Positions 43,082-51,019 of a stretch of DNA of 64,000 bases are shown in pieces. The DNA comes from Chryseolinea sp. H1M3-3. Lineage in GTDB: Bacteria; Bacteroidota; Bacteroidia; Cytophagales; Cyclobacteriaceae. The stretch lies in the NCBI RefSeq assembly GCF_029360725.1, contig NZ_JARKMY010000010.1, forward strand, positions 310,001-374,000, written 5' to 3'. How positions within the stretch are numbered: the stretch's first letter is position 1; each line of letters begins with the position of its first letter. Position numbers and translations under genes: made by a program. The notes under the pieces are model-generated. The model saw nothing but the letters and a program-made list of their open reading frames with translations, ran no database searches and was not told the origin of the DNA.

Positions 43082-43312
43082 TTACTCGTTATTTCGGTAC
43101 TCTGCATCCTCATAAAAATACTCATCGAAGGTTCTTCCGCTAAGATTGGTTGTGTCTTTTAAAACAGTAATCACCATCCATATCAGCCCAGCCGTTGTCA
43201 AAAGGAAAAGCCAAAACACGATAGCAAAAACCATCGGCAAACTGGCGGCCACAAGGTATATCAATAACATTCCAGTAACAATACTGATCGCGTTCTGTGA
43301 TTTATTTCCCAT
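43082..43312 (-). CDS. Small two-span membrane protein
   Basis: A 76-residue protein with two close hydrophobic helices (about 8-30 and 31-50: LLIYLVAASLPMVFAIVFWLFLLTTAGLIWMVITVL) and a charged tail rich in Asp, Glu and Tyr (FDEYFYEDAEYRNNE). The acidic aromatic tail is probably cytoplasmic. No family recognised; it is convergent with the plug-like gene. Confidence 0.65.
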   Translation of the reverse strand: MGNKSQNAISIVTGMLLIYLVAASLPMVFAIVFWLFLLTTAGLIWMVITVLKDTTNLSGRTFDEYFYEDAEYRNNE

Positions 43313-43447
43313 AAATAATTATTCGTTTTTTACATCAAGTGCAAAGTTTATGCCCTGTCGGTAGTCAACCATTTATGTTAAAAAATAGTGAATGATGAGG
43401 CAAGGCCTCCCCAGAGAGTAGCATCTAACACCTTAGACATCCACAGT

Positions 43448-43738
43448 TCAACTTTTTAAAAGGTCTTTCAACGCCGGATGATGCTGGGAGGTCATAAACT
43501 CCGTGATGGTGAACGCTGCAAGTTTATGAACGTAAAAAGGATCTTCACTGATAATTTGCTGTATCTCGTCCATTGAATCTCCTAGTGCGAGTATAATTCC
43601 GCCGGTGCGTGGCACCTTGCGCCCTGATGCGACAAAGACATTTTGTTTATAATACTTTCGCAAAAACTTTACATGATCATTCATGTGAGCATCAATTTGC
43701 TCTAAAGGGACGATATACTTAAGGTCGACAATGAACAT
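43448..43738 (-). CDS. YciI-like protein
   Basis: A 96-residue dimeric alpha-beta barrel-type protein of the YciI family. The central HMNDHVKFLRKYYKQNVFVASGRK and ALGDSMDEIQQIISEDPFYVHKLAAFTITEF pattern is typical (His near 18 and Asp/Pro in EDPFY). YciI proteins are small enzymes or accessory domains, sometimes acting on phenolic dioxygenated substrates; no substrate is seen. Probably monocistronic. Confidence 0.8.
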   Translation of the reverse strand: MFIVDLKYIVPLEQIDAHMNDHVKFLRKYYKQNVFVASGRKVPRTGGIILALGDSMDEIQQIISEDPFYVHKLAAFTITEFMTSQHHPALKDLLKS

Positions 43739-44011
43739 AATACAGTCTTCGATTACATGGCGTAATCTAAAAACTCTTCATGAATACTCAGAGACCCTCT
43801 GACTTATTTAGTTCGCCGCATCGCTCCGACCTCATCTCGTGATGGTGATAACAACTATTAAGCAAGGCAGTTTTAGTGAATCACCACATCGACCAAAAAA
43901 TCTTGAGATCGATTGAGATTGTTTAAGGCTTAATTTGTTACCCTTTTGATAAACTGTCGGGTTTTTTTAAACTAAATCGTTTATCTTCCCTTTACTATTT
44001 TTATTACGTCC

Positions 44012-44848
44012 ATGATAGCACCGCTAATAAATACGCAAGACATTCCATCCAAAAACGACACGATAATCATTGATGCACGCAGTGGCCCTGATGCATACTC
44101 ACGTTATCTTCAAAGTCATTTGGAAGGTGCCTTTCATGTCGACCTCGAACGTGATCTTTCCGAAAAACCGAAAGACCCTGCATATGGTGGCAGACACCCA
44201 TTGCCACCAATAAAAAGTTTTGTGGCATTGCTCGGCAACTTGGGGATCACGCCTTCAACCCGCGTCATTGCATACGATGACAAAAGTGGCGCCAATGCTG
44301 CGGCGCGTTTCTGGTGGATGCTGCGGGCACTTGGCCATGAGAGAGTTCAAGTAGTCAACGGTGGCCTGGATGCCCTGGTTCGCGCCGGACTGCCGATGAC
44401 AGAAAAAAAGCCTGAGGCTAAACGTGCATCTCCCTACCCGGCGAATGCATGGAACCTTCCAACGGTAACCATAGATGATGTTGGTGCCGCTGCTGCCGAC
44501 CCTGATTCGCTGGTCATCGACGTACGGGAGGCATACCGATACCGGGGAGAACGCGAACCCATTGACTTGGTTGCAGGACATATTCCTGGTGCTATTAATA
44601 TTCCTTACCTTAATAATTTGTCGGAGGATGGAACATTCCGCAGTGACGAACAGCTTGCTGAACTGTACAAGGAAGCTTTGGACAAACGTGATCCAAAAAA
44701 TGTGATTGTCCATTGCGGATCGGGTGTAACGGCATGTCATACGTTGTTGGCCTTGGAAGAAGCCGGAATCAAGGGAGCAAATTTGTATGTAGGCTCATGG
44801 AGTGAATGGTCAAGAAGGGATTTGCCTATCGGAACAGGTGATCAATAA
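44012..44848 (+). CDS. Thiosulfate/3-mercaptopyruvate sulfurtransferase (two rhodanese domains)
   Basis: A 278-residue protein with two rhodanese domains. The first (1-125) is inactive: its active loop is DDKSGANAA with Asp where Cys is expected. The second (140-278) has the catalytic Cys235 in CGSGVTACHTLL, the standard loop of the thiosulfate/mercaptopyruvate sulfurtransferase group. It transfers a sulfane sulfur from thiosulfate or 3-mercaptopyruvate to cyanide or other acceptors. It has no signal peptide. The GlcG-like gene downstream is in the same direction after 53 bases. Confidence 0.9.
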   Translation: MIAPLINTQDIPSKNDTIIIDARSGPDAYSRYLQSHLEGAFHVDLERDLSEKPKDPAYGGRHPLPPIKSFVALLGNLGITPSTRVIAYDDKSGANAAARFWWMLRALGHERVQVVNGGLDALVRAGLPMTEKKPEAKRASPYPANAWNLPTVTIDDVGAAAADPDSLVIDVREAYRYRGEREPIDLVAGHIPGAINIPYLNNLSEDGTFRSDEQLAELYKEALDKRDPKNVIVHCGSGVTACHTLLALEEAGIKGANLYVGSWSEWSRRDLPIGTGDQ

Positions 44849-44901
44849 TGGTGGTCACGCGACTTATAAACGATTTATAAATAAATGGTAGCCTTAAAAA
44901 A

Positions 44902-45399
44902 ATGGATATGAAAATCAAACTCGTTCTTATTCTAACCCTGATCTCTGTTTGCACTATGGCACAAAATCAACCTTCCACAGCACCTCCTGTACCGATGTAT
45001 GGTGAATCGATAACTTTAGAAAATGCCAGAAAAATTTTAAGTGCTGCCGAAGCATTCGCGAAAAGTAAGCAATGGCCGGTCGCAATTGCTATTGTTGATA
45101 TCGGGGGAAACCTGGTGGCTTTTGAAAGAATAGATAACACTCAAGTTGCTTCTATAGATATAGCAATCGCAAAGGCGAAGACAGCGAATAATTTTAAGAG
45201 AACCACAAAAGTTCTTGAGGACGCTGTTGCGGGCGGTGGGGCAGGACTCCGTGTACTATCAATCCCTGGGGCGTTGCCTTTAGAAGGTGGTGAGCCTATC
45301 TATGCGAACGGAAAAATTATCGGTGGCATTGGTGTGTCCGGCATGCAGTCGGGCCAAGATGCTGAGGTTGTGAAAGCAGGCCTGGCAGTGGTGAAGTGA
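44902..45399 (+). CDS. Exported GlcG/HbpS-family protein
   Basis: A 165-residue protein with a signal peptide ending VCTMAQ. The mature part matches GlcG/HbpS: ITLENARKILSAAEAFAKSKQWPVAIAIVDIGGNLVAFERIDNT, then SIDIAIAKAKTA and GGEPIYANGKIIGGIGVSG. These octameric proteins bind heme or small metabolites. It follows the sulfurtransferase gene by 53 bases and could be cotranscribed. Start could also be two codons in (ATG at 44908). Confidence 0.85.
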   Translation: MDMKIKLVLILTLISVCTMAQNQPSTAPPVPMYGESITLENARKILSAAEAFAKSKQWPVAIAIVDIGGNLVAFERIDNTQVASIDIAIAKAKTANNFKRTTKVLEDAVAGGGAGLRVLSIPGALPLEGGEPIYANGKIIGGIGVSGMQSGQDAEVVKAGLAVVK

Positions 45400-45423
45400 C
45401 CGACATTTTTTTAAAAGCAAATG

Positions 45424-45494
45424 GCCCGTACGTTTTAAACTTTACACATAAGTTTTTGATAACGAATTCCTTACCAAAACAAAAACGCACGGGC
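45424..45494. terminator. Long imperfect stem-loop between convergent genes
   Basis: GCCCGTACGTTTT (45424-45436) pairs with AAAACGCACGGGC (45482-45494) with one mismatch, and an inner pair AAACTT/AAGTTT (45437-45442, 45450-45455) sits in the loop. It may end transcription from both sides, though the loop is large for a simple terminator. Confidence 0.45.
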
Positions 45495-45533
45495 TAAAGG
45501 GCATCTATTCACCGACACGAAGGGCGAGCAATT

Positions 45534-46550
45534 TTAATTATTCACCAACTTTAATGCGCCTTCACTATAACGCTGACCGACGTTTGGATATTTGCTAACC
45601 ACAGCCTCAATGCGCTGCAAGTCCGGCTTGCTCAACACGATGTCGACGGCTGCTGCATTTTCCTCAAGATATTTCCTCCTTTTAGTGCCTGGAATTGGAA
45701 TCATATCAGGACCCTGCGCCAATACCCAGGCAAGCGCTAACTGCGATGGCGTACAATTTTTATCACGCGCAATCTCGGCAAAATCGTCAACCAACTGTTT
45801 ATTGTTAGCCCAATGTTCTTCATCAAACCTGGGAAGCGTCCGACGGAAGTCATCGGTTGGCAATTCAGATGCAGCGCTTACCGTGGCAGTGACCAGCCCT
45901 CTGGCTAGCGGGCTGTATGGAATGAAAGTAATTCCTAGTTCCCGGACCGTGTCAAGGATCCCGAACTCCGGATCTCTCGTGAGCAACGAATATTCCGTTT
46001 GCAATGCGGCAACCGGATGAACAGCATGCGCCTTTCGAATAGATACACCCGACGCTTCGGATAATCCGATATAACGTATTTTTCCTTGCTGCACCAAATC
46101 GTGCATAGCCCCCACGGTATCTTCAATCGGGATGTTGGGATCGACACGGTGGGCGTAGTACAAATCAATCGTATCGATCTTCAGGCGCTGCAAACTTTTA
46201 TCAACAGCAAGCTTCACATAGGCCGGTGAACAGTCTACATATGTTGCAGGAGTACCCGCAAAACTGCTGGAATAACCTTCACGAAGTCTGAATCCAAATT
46301 TTGTTGCTATAAATATTTTATCACGGTTGGGTACGAGAACCCTTGAAATCAATTCTTCATTATGTCCCCATCCATACATATCGGCAGTGTCCCAAAAATT
46401 AATTCCCAGATCGAGTGCGCGATGAAGGGTGGCGATAGATTCTTCATCGTTGCGTGGGCCATAGGCAAAGCTCATTCCCATACAACCAAGTCCAATAGCT
46501 GATAATTCTTCTCCTGTGTTTCCAAGCATCCGGTATTTCATATTCTTCAA
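45534..46550 (-). CDS. Aldo/keto reductase
   Basis: A 338-residue TIM-barrel oxidoreductase. The catalytic tetrad is in place: Asp54 and Tyr59 ([10 protein letters not shown]), Lys84 (IATKFG), His134 (YYAHRVDP). The NADPH-binding end is [18 protein letters not shown]. This is the typical YghZ/AKR-like group that reduces aldehydes or keto groups. Start could be three codons in (MKYRMLG). It is a single gene facing the GlcG-like gene. Confidence 0.92.
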   Translation of the reverse strand: MKNMKYRMLGNTGEELSAIGLGCMGMSFAYGPRNDEESIATLHRALDLGINFWDTADMYGWGHNEELISRVLVPNRDKIFIATKFGFRLREGYSSSFAGTPATYVDCSPAYVKLAVDKSLQRLKIDTIDLYYAHRVDPNIPIEDTVGAMHDLVQQGKIRYIGLSEASGVSIRKAHAVHPVAALQTEYSLLTRDPEFGILDTVRELGITFIPYSPLARGLVTATVSAASELPTDDFRRTLPRFDEEHWANNKQLVDDFAEIARDKNCTPSQLALAWVLAQGPDMIPIPGTKRRKYLEENAAAVDIVLSKPDLQRIEAVVSKYPNVGQRYSEGALKLVNN

Positions 46551-47219
46551 AGAGGTTTAGTTAAAGATGAATGTAATGTATGAACAAGTCTATTGTAGTG
46601 AACGCGAAAGGTAAATGCTTGTTTACTATTAATCCCGATTCGTAAATGTCTTATGATGTAGATTTTTATTCCCAATATCTACGAAATGCAACAAATCTAT
46701 TCAACTTCATTTGACAAAAATCCTTTTATACGGCTTAAATTTTTAATTTTTTATTTATACCGCCTCGCCCTTTGTGTAAGCATAGATTTTGCAAAACATG
46801 AGGCGGAGCTTAAAATAAATATGTATGACAGTCGATAAAAAAATTATTTTGGCAATTGCAATTTATGCAGCGGCGATGGTTACGATTCTTCACAGCCTGC
46901 CACTGAATGTATAATGGCGAGGTAATATGTGAATGATTTGCTGTGAATCGCTCAGGTAGGTGCTGACAAGGCGTGCTACATCGGATTATATTTCCTATTC
47001 TACGATCACTGCAAGTTTATTTTGTAACCCACTATCTTCAAGGGGCACACGGGTAGCCATTCGTTCAGCCCGTTGTAATCACTCATAAAACAAATTTTGA
47101 TCAGCCTCTCTGAAAAAAAATGACCAGCGATGCTGCGTAGAAAAACTTTCAACCCTTTTGTGCTTAATTGCAGTCAAGGCAACACTTCCTACTTAACAAG
47201 CGACGAATTCTTTTAAGAC
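46551..47219. other. Long intergenic region
   Basis: About 670 bases. An inverted repeat CCGCCTC/GAGGCGG (46760-46766, 46800-46806) and a possible 29-residue membrane peptide (46825-46914) lie here. No larger reading frame is supported. Confidence 0.4.
46825..46914 (+). CDS. Possible 29-residue membrane peptide
   Basis: ATG at 46825 to TAA at 46914 encodes 29 residues, a charged start MTVDKK and one hydrophobic stretch (IILAIAIYAAAMVTIL). It follows an inverted repeat and lies in a long gene-free region. A chance hydrophobic frame is equally possible. Confidence 0.25.
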   Translation: MTVDKKIILAIAIYAAAMVTILHSLPLNV

Positions 47220-47438
47220 CTAATTCATTCTCCAGAGCAGCGAGTACAGCATTCGCAGTCGCAGCAGATATTGTTCTGCATTCAATTGGTTTAGCTGTCT
47301 ATAATAATTTTCTTTATAGAAGGGAAAGAAAATAAATTCTCTATCGGCGGAAAATTCTTTCTTCGTGTCATCGAAAGGGGCTGTTCTTTCCACACTTGTG
47401 TGGTCAAGTATCTGCTTTATTATTCTATGGTCAATCAT
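47220..47438 (-). CDS. Small protein, downstream member of a pair
   Basis: A 72-residue protein, moderately charged, starting MIDHRIIKQILDH and ending with an aromatic/basic helical tail (YLLRLRMLYSLLWRMN). It starts 15 bases after the 47454 gene in the same direction, so the two may be cotranscribed. No family recognised. Confidence 0.45.
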   Translation of the reverse strand: MIDHRIIKQILDHTSVERTAPFDDTKKEFSADREFIFFPFYKENYYRQLNQLNAEQYLLRLRMLYSLLWRMN

Positions 47439-47453
47439 AATCTTCGAACTTTA

Positions 47454-47642
47454 TTATAACTCCTCTCGTGGTGCTAAGGGTTGTCCTGATTTCTTGTCAG
47501 TGTCCTTTTTATTCGGCTGAGCATTGCTCTTTCCCATTTTGTCTTTCTGTTTATCTGGAGGCGCCGAAGGGTTCATTACTTGTGGTGGCGTTGGCGTTTC
47601 GACACCATGCTCGTTCGATCTATTTTCTTTAGCTTTTTTCAT
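47454..47642 (-). CDS. Small hydrophilic disordered protein
   Basis: A 62-residue protein almost lacking hydrophobic residues, rich in Lys, Pro, Asn, Gln (KKAKENRSNEHG, then PPDKQKDKMGKSNAQ and ending APREEL). It resembles the disordered stress-related small proteins common in Bacteroidota. The 47220 gene follows after 15 bases. Function unknown. Confidence 0.5.
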   Translation of the reverse strand: MKKAKENRSNEHGVETPTPPQVMNPSAPPDKQKDKMGKSNAQPNKKDTDKKSGQPLAPREEL

Positions 47643-48011
47643 GACATTTAATTTTATGTGGTTAATGATACATCATCATTTAAACGAGTGAGGCCAAAAA
47701 ACATGCCTATGGTAGGACATTCAGTAGGGCGCTGAAACATGATTTCTTGAAAAAAATGAGAAAATTTATCTACACCGATTGAGGAAGTACTCTTAATTCT
47801 TTTATGCTTGCACGTGTACAGCGTGGGAACCTTAAGAAGTTACCTTGACAACACTCAATTGATGCAATTCGAAACACAGAATTTTAGGAAAATAATTTTT
47901 TCACCGGATGCTTACAAAAATGCGCTCCACTCATGAGAGAGAGGAGCGCATTTAGTTTAGTCAAGGTGGTCAGTTTAAAATGCTACTGCTTTTAATCTAT
48001 TTAATCGAAAG
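47643..48011. other. Intergenic with terminator
   Basis: About 370 bases of AT-rich DNA; the only firm element is the terminator at 47914-47953. Confidence 0.4.
47914..47953 (-). terminator. Intrinsic terminator
   Basis: On the minus strand AATGCGCTCC pairs with GGAGCGCATT around a 12-base loop and is followed by TTTG. It lies about 60 bases after the matrixin-like gene. Confidence 0.75.
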
Positions 48012-49013
48012 TCAATTCCATGGCCAACTTCCCCATGCTTCACAATAATTTCCTTTATCATTTGGCCCCAGAAAATTTCTACGTTCACCGATGTATAAGG
48101 CATTCATTGTATTTACTGGCTGATACACATATCGTGTGGTACCATTTGTTGTAAAGGCCTGAAGAATTCCAAAATGTCCAAGGTTAAGTGTGTGACCAAA
48201 CTCATGCAAAATCACCGACTCCAGATCAATTTTTCCGGGCGCCGCACCCATGGACCAAGTAAATCCATCATTGAACCATACTTCAGTAAATGCTTTATCT
48301 TCCTTTCCCCTCGTCGTTTTTATCGGTTCACCAGTTTCAGGATTAATAAACACAAAGGAGAATGCAACGCCCAATACATTGGGTGATCCAAAAATAGCAT
48401 TAAAGATATCCGCCGGTAAAAATCCGATAACCGACACATCAGCCAACGGTTGCTCTGCTGGCGGACCACCGATGCCAAGGATGAGGCTGGGGTTTCCCAT
48501 CGATGATGCATAAGGTGTTTGGTCGATGTTTAAGGTTTTACACGTTCCTCCTGTTTCCCACTTGTTATACATCGCCTGATAAATTGGCGTTGCATTGAAG
48601 GTTCCGTTCGCAACAGAAAAAGGAGTAAAAGAAAGCCAATCCAAATCATTCAGGTCATCATCGCCGTTCCAATTACGGCGATCATCGTTGGTGACCCACC
48701 GCGAGGGTAGTGTACTTTCAAATTGTTTATCAACGGTCGTCACGGTAGTCGATGCATTTGCACTGTTGAGCATGCATACATGAACTTCCGAGATTTTGAA
48801 GTTTGATTTTGCGAATAATGTACTGTTAAGCGTCGCTGCCAAATCCTCTTCCATTCGTCCTGTGGATGCTCTGTTTTTGCTCTTCAGCGCATCAGGAATC
48901 GTAATGGCTGGTTTTTGGTTTTCTGCTAACGCTGGTACGTCTTTTAATTCTGGTTCGCTGCAGGAGCCGAATAGAAACATCCCGACCATGATTAATAGGA
49001 GTGTCTTTTTCAT
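48012..49013 (-). CDS. Matrixin-like zinc metalloprotease lipoprotein
   Basis: A 333-residue lipoprotein (lipobox FGSC, Cys18). The zinc motif HEFGHTLNLGH (His270, Glu271, His274, His280) is the metzincin HExxHxxGxxH, and NTMNALY (about 302-308) supplies the Met-turn; these assign it to matrixins (M10). A region of about 240 residues precedes the catalytic part and contains no recognised domain. The protein probably acts at the cell surface, cleaving an extracellular or host protein. It is a single gene ended by a terminator. Confidence 0.85.
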   Translation of the reverse strand: MKKTLLLIMVGMFLFGSCSEPELKDVPALAENQKPAITIPDALKSKNRASTGRMEEDLAATLNSTLFAKSNFKISEVHVCMLNSANASTTVTTVDKQFESTLPSRWVTNDDRRNWNGDDDLNDLDWLSFTPFSVANGTFNATPIYQAMYNKWETGGTCKTLNIDQTPYASSMGNPSLILGIGGPPAEQPLADVSVIGFLPADIFNAIFGSPNVLGVAFSFVFINPETGEPIKTTRGKEDKAFTEVWFNDGFTWSMGAAPGKIDLESVILHEFGHTLNLGHFGILQAFTTNGTTRYVYQPVNTMNALYIGERRNFLGPNDKGNYCEAWGSWPWN

Positions 49014-49425
49014 AATGTTTAGGTTAATTGTTAACGATTGTAAAAATTAATTGAACCTGACTACTTACCCAACAAAATATGTCGCTTTAAAGGAGAAGAA
49101 ATGGAACAGAATTCAGGGAGAACTTTGTACGGCCATGGCTGTTAGCGAGGGCTCCGGTGATTTTTATATCAGAATTAGCTGCGTGAACAAGAGCGGTTAT
49201 ATATCAGATTGGAAAAATTCGTGGCTTGATACTTCCTGAATTTTTTTCCCAGTTCAGGGGTGATGACGCGCCCTGAAAATTTTTCTTATTAGCCGACGAT
49301 CTGACATTTTTGAGCCATAAAAATGGCAGTTTCCATAGGTAAAAATGATGCGCACCACCGATACCTAAGGTTTTGCATAATTGTTGTTTAGCGAAAAATG
49401 TTCTTCAAATCAAAACACTAAGACC
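49014..49425. other. Intergenic upstream of the Hsp20 unit
   Basis: About 410 bases. A short ORF behind a good AAAGGAG (49091-49097) starts at 49101 and encodes only 14 residues. A hairpin TTCAGGG/CCCTGAA (49253-49278) followed by ATTTTTC could terminate a short transcript before the next gene. Confidence 0.4.
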
Positions 49426-49983
49426 ATGAACTGCGGATTTACACGAAGTGGTCTTTCTGCCAGGCGGAAGACCTTCACATTTATAAATCTCAAATCTTTT
49501 TCGGTATTGCTATTGGCGGTGGTGTCATTACTTGTTACTGCTTGCAATGAAAAAACAAATGGGCAGAACCCCAAAGGCAAAGAAACTACGATGGCCAAGG
49601 ATAGTTTGAAGGAGCCCAAGGTGAGCATTCAAGTGAACAAACACTACGATGATAAAGGCAATGTGATCGGTCTGGACTCTACCTATACTTCTTACTATTC
49701 GAATATTCAGGGTGATACTACACGCATGGACAGCCTGATGAATTCTTTCGATAAGTTTTTTAAACGAGACTACGCTTTGGACTTTAATAACCGGTTTAAC
49801 TCACTTTTCTTTAAAGACTCCATTCGCTATCCGGATTTTTTTCATAACGATTTCTTCATGAAACGTTATGAGTTAAACGATCACTATTTCAGGGACATGA
49901 TGTCAAGAATGGATTCAATCAAAAATCAATTTTATAAGCAACATAGCTTGAAGGAAAAAGATAAGGATTCAAATGATCTGTAA
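49426..49983 (+). CDS. Lipoprotein upstream of Hsp20
   Basis: About 185 residues from the ATG at 49426; the longer TTG frame adds 15 residues. The signal carries a lipobox LLVTAC. A charged mature part follows (KDSLKEPKVSIQVNKHYDDKGNVIGLDSTYTSYYSNI), then an Asp/Phe/Asn-rich part (SFDKFFKRDYALDFNNRFNSLFFKDSIRYPDFFHNDFFMKRYE) reminiscent of helical chaperone or client-like sequences. It is followed by the Hsp20 gene after 61 bases and may be coregulated. I do not recognise the family. Confidence 0.7.
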   Translation: MNCGFTRSGLSARRKTFTFINLKSFSVLLLAVVSLLVTACNEKTNGQNPKGKETTMAKDSLKEPKVSIQVNKHYDDKGNVIGLDSTYTSYYSNIQGDTTRMDSLMNSFDKFFKRDYALDFNNRFNSLFFKDSIRYPDFFHNDFFMKRYELNDHYFRDMMSRMDSIKNQFYKQHSLKEKDKDSNDL

Positions 49984-50033
49984 CCATAACTAGCGAGGCT
50001 TCAATACTTAAAATATATTTAACAAATCTAAAA

Positions 50034-50040
50034 AAGGAGG
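50034..50040 (+). promoter_or_regulatory. Strong Shine-Dalgarno of the Hsp20 gene
   Basis: AAGGAGG at 50034-50040, four bases before the ATG at 50045. Strong Shine-Dalgarno sequences are unusual in Bacteroidota, so this gene may be translated at high rate. Confidence 0.75.
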
Positions 50041-50044
50041 AATT

Positions 50045-50503
50045 ATGAAAAACTTAGTAAGAACAAATGGAAACTCATTTTCGTCCATTCCATCTTTGTT
50101 AAATGATTTTTTTACTGATGACTGGTTCAATTCATCGCTCGCCAACTGGAGACCGGCAGGGGCAACTCTTCCAGCTGTAAATGTGATGGAAACTAACGAA
50201 GACTTCCGAATTGAAGTGGCTGCTCCCGGTATGAAACGCGATGACTTTAAAGTTGAGTTGGACAATAATCTACTTGTAATTTCTTCCGAGCTGGAAGATA
50301 GCAAAGAGGAAGTTGACAAAAATGGAAAATACACCCGTAAAGAATTCAGTTATCAGTCATTCCAGCGCAGCTTTTCCCTGCCGGAAAATAAAGTCGAAGG
50401 AGGAAAAATTACAGCAAAATATAGCGATGGCATTTTGCATGTAACCGTTCCGAAAAAAGAAGAAGCTAAAGTTAAGCCTGCAAGACAAATAACTGTAGGT
50501 TAA
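50045..50503 (+). CDS. Hsp20/alpha-crystallin small heat-shock protein
   Basis: A 152-residue small heat-shock protein. The alpha-crystallin domain spans about residues 42-140: NVMETNEDFRIEVAAPGMKRDDFKVELDNNLLVISSE and the dimer loop, ending with LPENKVEGGKITAKYSDGILHVTVPKKE. The C-terminal IxI-like tail (ARQITVG) is shortened. N-terminal region has FNSSLANW. It holds unfolded proteins in an ATP-independent way. It follows the 49426 lipoprotein gene and has a strong ribosome binding site; a terminator follows. Confidence 0.95.
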   Translation: MKNLVRTNGNSFSSIPSLLNDFFTDDWFNSSLANWRPAGATLPAVNVMETNEDFRIEVAAPGMKRDDFKVELDNNLLVISSELEDSKEEVDKNGKYTRKEFSYQSFQRSFSLPENKVEGGKITAKYSDGILHVTVPKKEEAKVKPARQITVG

Positions 50504-50539
50504 GCAATGGACGCTTAGTCCGGTCTCATCGTTCATCAT

Positions 50540-50580
50540 GTTTCCCGGTTTCCTAATTTAAACCGGGAAACGTTTATTTT
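50540..50580 (+). terminator. Intrinsic terminator of the Hsp20 gene
   Basis: GTTTCCCGGTTT (50540-50551) and AAACCGGGAAAC (50560-50571) form a perfect 12-base stem, followed by GTTTATTTT. Confidence 0.9.
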
Positions 50581-50600
50581 AAAAAAAAATATACTACGCC

Positions 50601-50786
50601 ATGACCTATCTGGATTATTATAAAATAATACTAGGCAAAGTAAGTTTTGACCCTCAATTGTTTTCCAAAGAGTATCTTAAAGCGAAACAAATTTTGAAGT
50701 CGAATGAAGTTGGAGATCTTAACAGCTGGATTCAGGCAAAGGGTCTTTCAAGCCATCTTGGCAACCAAACATCATTAATTAGTTAG
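50601..50786 (+). CDS. Small conserved-looking protein after Hsp20
   Basis: A 61-residue protein: MTYLDYYKIILGKVSFDPQLFSKEYLKAKQILKSNEVGDLNSW and a tail. Aromatic-rich helices suggest a small soluble fold. Similar short proteins exist in Bacteroidota next to heat-shock genes, but no name can be given. It is preceded by the Hsp20 terminator and followed by two terminator-like hairpins (50792, 50873). Confidence 0.6.
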   Translation: MTYLDYYKIILGKVSFDPQLFSKEYLKAKQILKSNEVGDLNSWIQAKGLSSHLGNQTSLIS

Positions 50787-50791
50787 CACTT

Positions 50792-50827
50792 TCTACGCTT
50801 CTCCTAATACTTAAAGGAAAGCGTAGA
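50792..50827 (+). terminator. Terminator-like hairpin
   Basis: TCTACGCTT-TCCT pairs with AGGA-AAGCGTAGA across AATACTTAA, but the tail is only TTTATTC. Confidence 0.5.
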
Positions 50828-50872
50828 TTTATTCATACAAGCTTGGAATTATTGCCGAATTATAGTTGGTTA

Positions 50873-50900
50873 AGAGGTGTCGAACGCCACCTCTTTTTTT
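50873..50900 (+). terminator. Intrinsic terminator
   Basis: AGAGGTG and CACCTCT pair across TCGAACGC; eight T-residues follow. Confidence 0.8.
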
Positions 50901-50997
50901 GGTCTTAATCGACACCGATCGAAATCTGTTTAGGCTGCATATTTAATTCCATGAAAGATTAAATCGGTTTTCCGAACTGCGGTACATCATCGTTAAA

Positions 50998-51019
50998 ATG
51001 CCAATACATCTTTGGCATT
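50998..51019 (-). terminator. Terminator-like hairpin overlapping a stop codon
   Basis: On the minus strand AATGCCAA pairs with TTGGCATT across six bases, ending TTTTAACG. It overlaps the stop of the permease gene at 51018. Confidence 0.6.

Noticed and set aside
44255-44740. 161-residue minus-strand frame in the sulfurtransferase gene
   Set aside because: It is antisense to a clear rhodanese protein and contains no recognisable motif.
49101-49145. 14-codon ORF behind AAAGGAG
   Set aside because: Too short to assert as a gene, though it is mentioned as part of a possible leader.
49051-49239. 62-residue frame starting with TTG ahead of the Hsp20 unit
   Set aside because: It has no ATG until residue 29, no good start context and no family; the strong SD nearby serves another frame of 14 codons.
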